64,000 bases of DNA from Cohnella nanjingensis (GTDB taxonomy: Bacteria; Bacillota; Bacilli; Paenibacillales; Paenibacillaceae), in NCBI RefSeq assembly GCF_014212125.1, contig NZ_JACJVP010000025.1, positions 201,449 to 265,448 on the forward strand. Direction: 5' to 3'. A model generated the notes under the pieces. The model had not been told where the DNA came from, did no database searches, and saw only the letters and a program-made list of their open reading frames with translations. The translations under genes and the position numbers were made by a program. Shown piece by piece: positions 60,332 through 64,000 of this stretch. Each line of letters starts with the position of its first letter. Position 1 is the stretch's first letter.

Positions 60332-60475
60332 GGGGATCATCCGCATCAAAAGGATTTTTACCTGCAAGCGCTCGACTACAACGAAAAATGGTGTGGTAGA
60401 GCGATTCGTGGCTTTGTTGATACCGATACGAGGGCTAAGTTTGAGAAGATGTACGCCGAACGATATGGAGGGTAG
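60332..60475 (+). pseudogene. C-terminal fragment, possibly of a polymorphic toxin
   Basis: A start-less plus-strand frame of 47 codons: GDHPHQKDFYLQALDYNEKW, then CGRAIRGFVDTDTRAKFEKM and YAERYGG-stop. The coding-like bias and charged ending suggest a real C-terminus, with the upstream part lost near 60320. The His/Asp/Lys pattern recalls nuclease-type toxin tips but no motif is decisive. It abuts the immunity-like gene on the other strand. Confidence 0.4.
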
Positions 60476-60645
60476 TACCAAAATCCCTCCAATAACATGA
60501 CAATGGACTGTCAATCGTCCCGATGGAAAAACCTACTACACAAACTTCTTGACGCTACCCGCCCTAACTGCCCTTTTACTAATTAAGCCAAACTGTTACT
60601 GAAAATCCACCAACTAAGTATATTGTGTTCGTTTTTAGTAAGGTT

Positions 60646-60957
60646 GGTGGAGGCGAGGGGAGTATATGATTCACGATTGAACTTGCTAACGATGCCCACT
60701 CGACGATGCAGAGCGCAGCGGTTGAATCAGATGCCGTGCTCGTCCGCTTCGCTCCCTGCGCGCGGTCGAACCCCTGTCCTCCTTAACTGATTCATTATCT
60801 AATATGCTAACGATGACGATTCACAGATGACGAGCGCAGTGGTGGAATCAGATGCCGTACTCCTCCGCTGCGCTCCGTCCGTGCGGAACGGATACGGGGC
60901 AGCGCCACCCCTTGCTCCACGCAAAAAAGCCGACCTCATGCGGTCGGTTTTCATGTT
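60646..60957. repeat. Tandem unit 1 of the ssrA 3'-end repeat (about 312 bp)
   Basis: It opens with GGTGGAGGCGAGGGGAGT, identical to the tmRNA 3' end copy at 61266-61283, and closes with a tmRNA-like terminator (AAAAAAGCCGACCTCATGCG at 60923-60942) and TTCATGTT. It contains two related half-units, 60646-60792 and 60793-60957. The first half also carries GGTCGAACCCCTGTCCTCC, an echo of the tmRNA T-arm. Open frames here are not genes. Confidence 0.8.
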
Positions 60958-61265
60958 GGTGGAGGCGAGGGAAGTATATGATTCTCGATTAAACTTGCTG
61001 ACGAAGCCATTTCGACGAAGCAGAGCGTAGCGGTGGAATCAGATGCCGTGCTCGTCCGCTTTGCTCCCTGCGCGCGGTCGAACCCCAGTCCTCCTTAACT
61101 GATTCTTGATTGAACTTGCTTACGAAGCATACTCGACGATGCAGAGCCTAGTGGTGGAATCAGATGCCGTACTCCTCCGCTTTGCTCCGTCCGTGCGGAA
61201 CGGATTCGGGGCAACGCCCCCTCGCCCACAAAAAAACACTGACCTCATGCGGTCAGTGTTTTTAT
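60958..61265. repeat. Tandem unit 2 of the ssrA 3'-end repeat (about 308 bp)
   Basis: It opens with GGTGGAGGCGAGGGAAGT and repeats unit 1 with about 10% changes, ending in the genuine ssrA terminator. Unit borders fall exactly at copies of the tmRNA 3' end, as expected when elements insert repeatedly at one attachment site and are later lost. Confidence 0.8.
61229..61262 (-). terminator. Terminator of ssrA
   Basis: On minus, AACACTGACC-GCATGA-GGTCAGTGTT followed by TTTTT, immediately after the tmRNA 3' end. Confidence 0.85.
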
Positions 61266-61626
61266 GGTGGAGGCGAGGGGAGTCGAACCCCTGTCCGAAG
61301 ATAACGGCACACAGGCTTCTACGGGTGTAGTCACGGATTTGATGTCACCCTAGCAGCGCTCCGTAACCAGCTCCGCTTCGGGTCAGCCTGATTGTCTTCT
61401 TCAGCTAGCCCCAGGCGGAGACTAGACAGCGTATCCCACTAAAGTTGAGCCCCTATCCCGCCACATGGGCGATGGAGAGTAGAAGCTTAGCATACAGTTT
61501 CTTAGGCTGCTGCTAAAGTTGTACGTTGGTTGCCATTTAATAGGCTTTAGCGTTGATGAAGCGGACGCGTCCCCACTACCCGCAACCCATGCTCGAACTA
61601 TCCCCGTCGAATCCATAAACGCCCCC
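61265..61626 (-). ncRNA. ssrA: Transfer-messenger RNA (tmRNA)
   Basis: 362 nt on minus. The 5' end GGGGGCGTTTATGGATTCGA and the 3' end (GGTTCGACTCCCCTCGCCTC then CACCA) pair as the tRNA-like acceptor stem (GGGGGCG with CGCCUCC) and T-arm. The tag frame ends GNQRTTLAAA followed by TAA at 61502-61504, the usual ...LAA-type degradation signal. tmRNA with SmpB frees stalled ribosomes and tags the product for proteolysis. It lies 190 bp after smpB. Its 3' end is the border of the island repeats. Confidence 0.93.
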
Positions 61627-61815
61627 GAAAGTGGGAAGCCGGTACCGCGTCGCATCGTCCAAAACGGCGATCGGGTACGGATCCTAGGCACCGTCCGCGA
61701 AGACGGTGAGTTCGTGCATCGGTCGTGCTACATTAGTATACCATAAGCGTGCGACGATTACCGCTCTGCATTGCTGGGAAGCTTGGCGATCGCTGCCTAC
61801 CGAGCCAATACCGGC

Positions 61816-62301
61816 TCAGCGGGAGATCTTCTGCTTCTCGCGCAGCGCCCGTTGGATGTCGCGTTGGGCATCTTTCTTGGCCGCGGATTCGCGCTTGTCG
61901 TAATTCTTTTTACCTTTGCCCAGCCCGATCAGACACTTGGCGAAGCCGTTGCGCGTGTACACCTTCAGCGGCACGATCGTGTAGCCCTCTTGCTTGGACA
62001 GGCCGAGCAGCTTCAGGATCTGCGACTTGTGCATGAGCAGCTTGCGCGCGCGCGTCGGGTCCGTCGGATTGTGGCGGTTGCCTTGCTCGAACGGACTGAT
62101 GTGCATGTTGTGCAGGAAAAGCTCGCCGTTTCGGATCGTTGCGAACGCGTCGCCAAGATTGGCTCGTCCGCCCCGCAGCGACTTGATCTCCGTGCCCGTC
62201 AGTACCATTCCCGCTTCGAAGGTCTCTTCGATGAAGTAGTCGTGCGAGGCCTTCTTGTTCTGCGCTAGCGGTTTGTCGAATTGGTCCTTCTTCTTGGCCA
62301 C
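61816..62301 (-). CDS. smpB: SsrA-binding protein SmpB
   Basis: 161 residues: [60 protein letters not shown] and a basic C-terminal tail ([20 protein letters not shown]) that enters the mRNA channel of stalled ribosomes. The length and all conserved blocks match SmpB. It starts at GTG with GGAGGTG upstream. Together with the neighbouring tmRNA it drives trans-translation. Confidence 0.97.
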   Translation of the reverse strand: MAKKKDQFDKPLAQNKKASHDYFIEETFEAGMVLTGTEIKSLRGGRANLGDAFATIRNGELFLHNMHISPFEQGNRHNPTDPTRARKLLMHKSQILKLLGLSKQEGYTIVPLKVYTRNGFAKCLIGLGKGKKNYDKRESAAKKDAQRDIQRALREKQKISR

Positions 62302-62599
62302 CCTACTTCACCTCCAGATGTCCCATCGATAGTCAGACATTCATTATATCACGCGAGCCAAACCCTTCACAACTGAGCTTTCCTTCACGTTCAGCAAACA
62401 AGTTAGAGGAGCGCCGACCGCGTCGCAAGACCGCTCCTCCCGCCATCGGAACGGCGCAAGCGGGCGACGAATCATGGCCGTTCCGCTCCACCACGCTTGC
62501 ACAAGAACAGCTGCTTCGGTATGCCTCTATTCGCCGTTCCACTCCGTCGCGCTTACGCAACCATACCCGCTCTCAATATGCCTCTATCCAGGCCTGTGC
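62302..62599. other. Gap between pyrB and smpB
   Basis: No gene is supported. It contains a GAGGAGCG/CGCTCCTC stem (62406-62439) that may terminate pyrB transcripts, and two copies of TATGCCTCTAT (62519-62529 and 62577-62587). Confidence 0.5.
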
Positions 62600-63529
62600 T
62601 TACTTGCCCCCGAGCGCCTTGTCGATGAGCGCCATCCGGATGTACAGACCGTTCTGCGCCTGGCGGAAATACGCGGCACGCGGGTCGCTGTCGACGGCTT
62701 CGGCGATCTCGCCGGCGCGCGGCAGCGGGTGCAGCACGATCGTGTTTTTGCGCATGCGGTCCATCAAATCGGTGTCGACGATGTACTGGCCGGCAGCCTT
62801 GTCGTACTCCTCCGGCGACGGGAAGCGTTCCTTCTGAATCCGCGTCTGGTACAATACGTCGATCGAGCCCGCCACGGCGTTCAGGTCCGTCGTTTCTTCG
62901 TAGCGGACGCCTTTCTCTTCCATATAGCGCTTGACGTTCGCCGGGATCCGCACGTTCTCCGGGGAGATGTAGTAGATCATGACGTCCTTGAAGTTCGCCA
63001 GCATATAGCTCAGCGAGTGCACCGTCCGTCCGTACGCGAGGTCGCCCACCATGGCGATCTTCAGCCCGTCGATGCGGCCGAATTCCTTCTGGATCGTATA
63101 CGCGTCAAGCAGCGCTTGCGTCGGATGCTCGCCCGCTCCGTCGCCTGCGTTGATGACCGGCACGCCAGATACGGCCGCAGCGCGCTTGGCCGCGCCGATC
63201 TCGGTATGCCGCATGACGATGATGTCGCTGTACCCCGTGATGATGCGGATCGTGTCCTCGAGCGTCTCCCCCTTGATCGCCGAGGAGAATTGCGCCGCGT
63301 TCTCCGTCCCGATGACCGTGCCGCCGAGGCGCGAGATCGCCGATTCGAACGATAGCCGCGTCCGCGTACTGGCTTCGAAGAACAGCGTCGTCATGATCCG
63401 TCCCGCATGCCGCCGGTCCCCGCCCGCCTTCACGACTTCCTCCATCGCCTTGGAAGCCGCGAACAGCTCCTCCAGCTCCGCCCGCGAGAACTGCTTGGCC
63501 CCGAGCACGTGATACAATTGGTCTGCCAT
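62600..63529 (-). CDS. pyrB: Aspartate carbamoyltransferase, catalytic chain (enteric/archaeal sequence type)
   Basis: 309 residues from ATG 63529 (GGGAGG upstream; a longer frame to 63568 is rejected). The carbamoyl-phosphate loop FFEASTRTRLSFE, the aspartate-binding GDGAGEHPTQALLDAYT and HPLPRAGEI are all present. It makes carbamoyl-aspartate, the first committed step of pyrimidine synthesis. VLYQTRIQKERF and HPLPR follow the E. coli/archaeal PyrB pattern, unlike Bacillus PyrB (HPAPVNRG). No pyrI regulatory gene or other pyr genes adjoin, so it may be a second ATCase. An unidentified carbamoyltransferase is less likely. Confidence 0.9.
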   Translation of the reverse strand: MADQLYHVLGAKQFSRAELEELFAASKAMEEVVKAGGDRRHAGRIMTTLFFEASTRTRLSFESAISRLGGTVIGTENAAQFSSAIKGETLEDTIRIITGYSDIIVMRHTEIGAAKRAAAVSGVPVINAGDGAGEHPTQALLDAYTIQKEFGRIDGLKIAMVGDLAYGRTVHSLSYMLANFKDVMIYYISPENVRIPANVKRYMEEKGVRYEETTDLNAVAGSIDVLYQTRIQKERFPSPEEYDKAAGQYIVDTDLMDRMRKNTIVLHPLPRAGEIAEAVDSDPRAAYFRQAQNGLYIRMALIDKALGGK

Positions 63530-63743
63530 TCGTCCATTCCTCCCGTTAACGCGCCGAGCGCGTCCCATTCATACCATGTATTATCCTACCCGAATTCGGG
63601 GCGGGTTGTCTAATGGCATTTCGGCGAAATTCGGGCCAAACGGCGTCGACTTGGCACGTTAATCTTTAACGGGATTAACGCTGAGCCGGATCGTACGAGG
63701 CTGCGTCGCGAATCCCCCATCAAGCAGGCCGTACGACATGAGA

Positions 63744-63779
63744 AAGGGAGCCGCCGGCACAAGCCAGCTAGCTCCCTCG
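63744..63779 (-). terminator. Terminator after the probable rnr gene
   Basis: On minus, GAGGGAGC and GGCTCCCTTT enclose an inner CTGGC/GCCGG stem, followed by TTTCTC, shortly after the stop codon at 63786. Confidence 0.6.
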
Positions 63780-63785
63780 CACATG

Positions 63786-64000
63786 CTATTGCTGCTCCTT
63801 CGGAGCCTTCGGCTTGCGCCGGCGGCGCGGCTTGCTGCTGCCGCCCTCGACAGACGCCGAAGCGGCCGCGGTCTGCTCGTTGGCCACCGCTACGGCCCCC
63901 ACCGGCGCCGCCGACTTCTTGCCGCCGGCCGCCGCACCCTTGCCGCCGCCCGGCTTGCTCGCCTTGGCGTTGCCGCCGGCAGCGGCGCTCGGCTTGCCTG
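63786..64000 (-). CDS. rnr: Probable RNase R C-terminal tail (partial)
   Basis: Only the last 70 codons are in the window. They form an Ala/Gly/Lys-rich, low-complexity tail ending SSKPRRRRKPKAPKEQQ and a TAG at 63786-63788. Such basic tails follow the S1 domain of RNase R in Paenibacillaceae, and rnr commonly precedes smpB-ssrA. No diagnostic catalytic or S1 residues are inside the window, so the name rests on tail composition and gene order. Confidence 0.55.
   Translation of the reverse strand, partial: GKPSAAAGGNAKASKPGGGKGAAAGGKKSAAPVGAVAVANEQTAAASASVEGGSSKPRRRRKPKAPKEQQ

Noticed and set aside
60827..61330. Two plus-strand frames of about 70 codons
   Set aside because: Both lie inside the ssrA-linked tandem repeats and tmRNA and arise from repeat sequence.
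61422..61691. 89-codon minus-strand frame
   Set aside because: Runs through the tmRNA gene in a frame different from the tag peptide.
62474..63355. 293-codon plus-strand frame
   Set aside because: Antisense of pyrB in GC-rich sequence; PyrB motifs on minus are decisive.

Overview
The window looks like a chromosomal segment of a spore-forming Firmicute close to Paenibacillus. This rests on strong AGGAGG-type ribosome binding sites, LplB/YtcP-like sugar ABC permeases, two-membrane-segment AraC regulators, S-layer-homology domains, a paeninodin-like lasso peptide locus, and an rnr-smpB-ssrA neighbourhood. Nothing here fixes a species. Most genes lie on the minus strand.

Region by region. (1) 1-6.3 kb is patchy accessory DNA: a MerR regulator whose ankyrin C-terminus is cut by an in-frame stop, a 28-residue holin-like toxin with an overlapping antisense transcription unit (probable type I toxin-antitoxin), a pRiA4b ORF-3-like gene, an ATPase + PD-(D/E)XK nuclease gene pair, a MocR regulator remnant and a conserved hypothetical. 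(2) 6.6-35.6 kb is a large glycan-use region: two GH78-like rhamnosidases, two GH38 alpha-mannosidases, a secreted beta-helix protein, a secreted NHL-propeller protein, two complete sugar ABC importers, two AraC regulators, a LacI regulator with matching palindromic operators, and an aldose-epimerase-like protein. (3) 35.8-37.7 kb pairs a signal-less solute-binding protein with a WYL regulator. (4) 37.9-42.9 kb is a lasso peptide cluster (cyclase, precursor, HPr-kinase-like kinase, ABC exporter). The 45-residue precursor can be read directly. No leader-recognition (B1) or leader-peptidase (B2) gene is present. (5) 43.1-46.5 kb encodes a surface SLH / agarase-like TIM-barrel enzyme.

(6) 46.6-61.3 kb behaves as an island hotspot against the 3' end of the tmRNA gene. 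Two tandem repeats of about 310 bp, each opening with a copy of the tmRNA 3' end, abut ssrA, and degenerate pieces recur at 46.6, 48.2 and 55.7 kb. Between them lie an MFS exporter, an McrB/McrC-like type IV restriction pair, an Mrr-like nuclease, an AT-rich two-gene module (cytosolic protein + four-helix membrane protein), and a run of small orphan immunity-like genes with short + strand gene fragments. (7) 61.3-64 kb is core genome: ssrA, smpB, an aspartate carbamoyltransferase of the enteric/archaeal sequence type, and the probable C-terminus of RNase R.

How the genes work together: the glycan region has sensors (membrane AraC, cupin AraC, LacI), importers, secreted binding or cleaving proteins and intracellular exo-glycosidases, which suits stepwise use of a mannose- and rhamnose-containing plant or microbial polysaccharide. 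That substrate is inferred. Restriction and abortive-type genes gather at both ends of the window, at 3-5 kb and inside the ssrA island.
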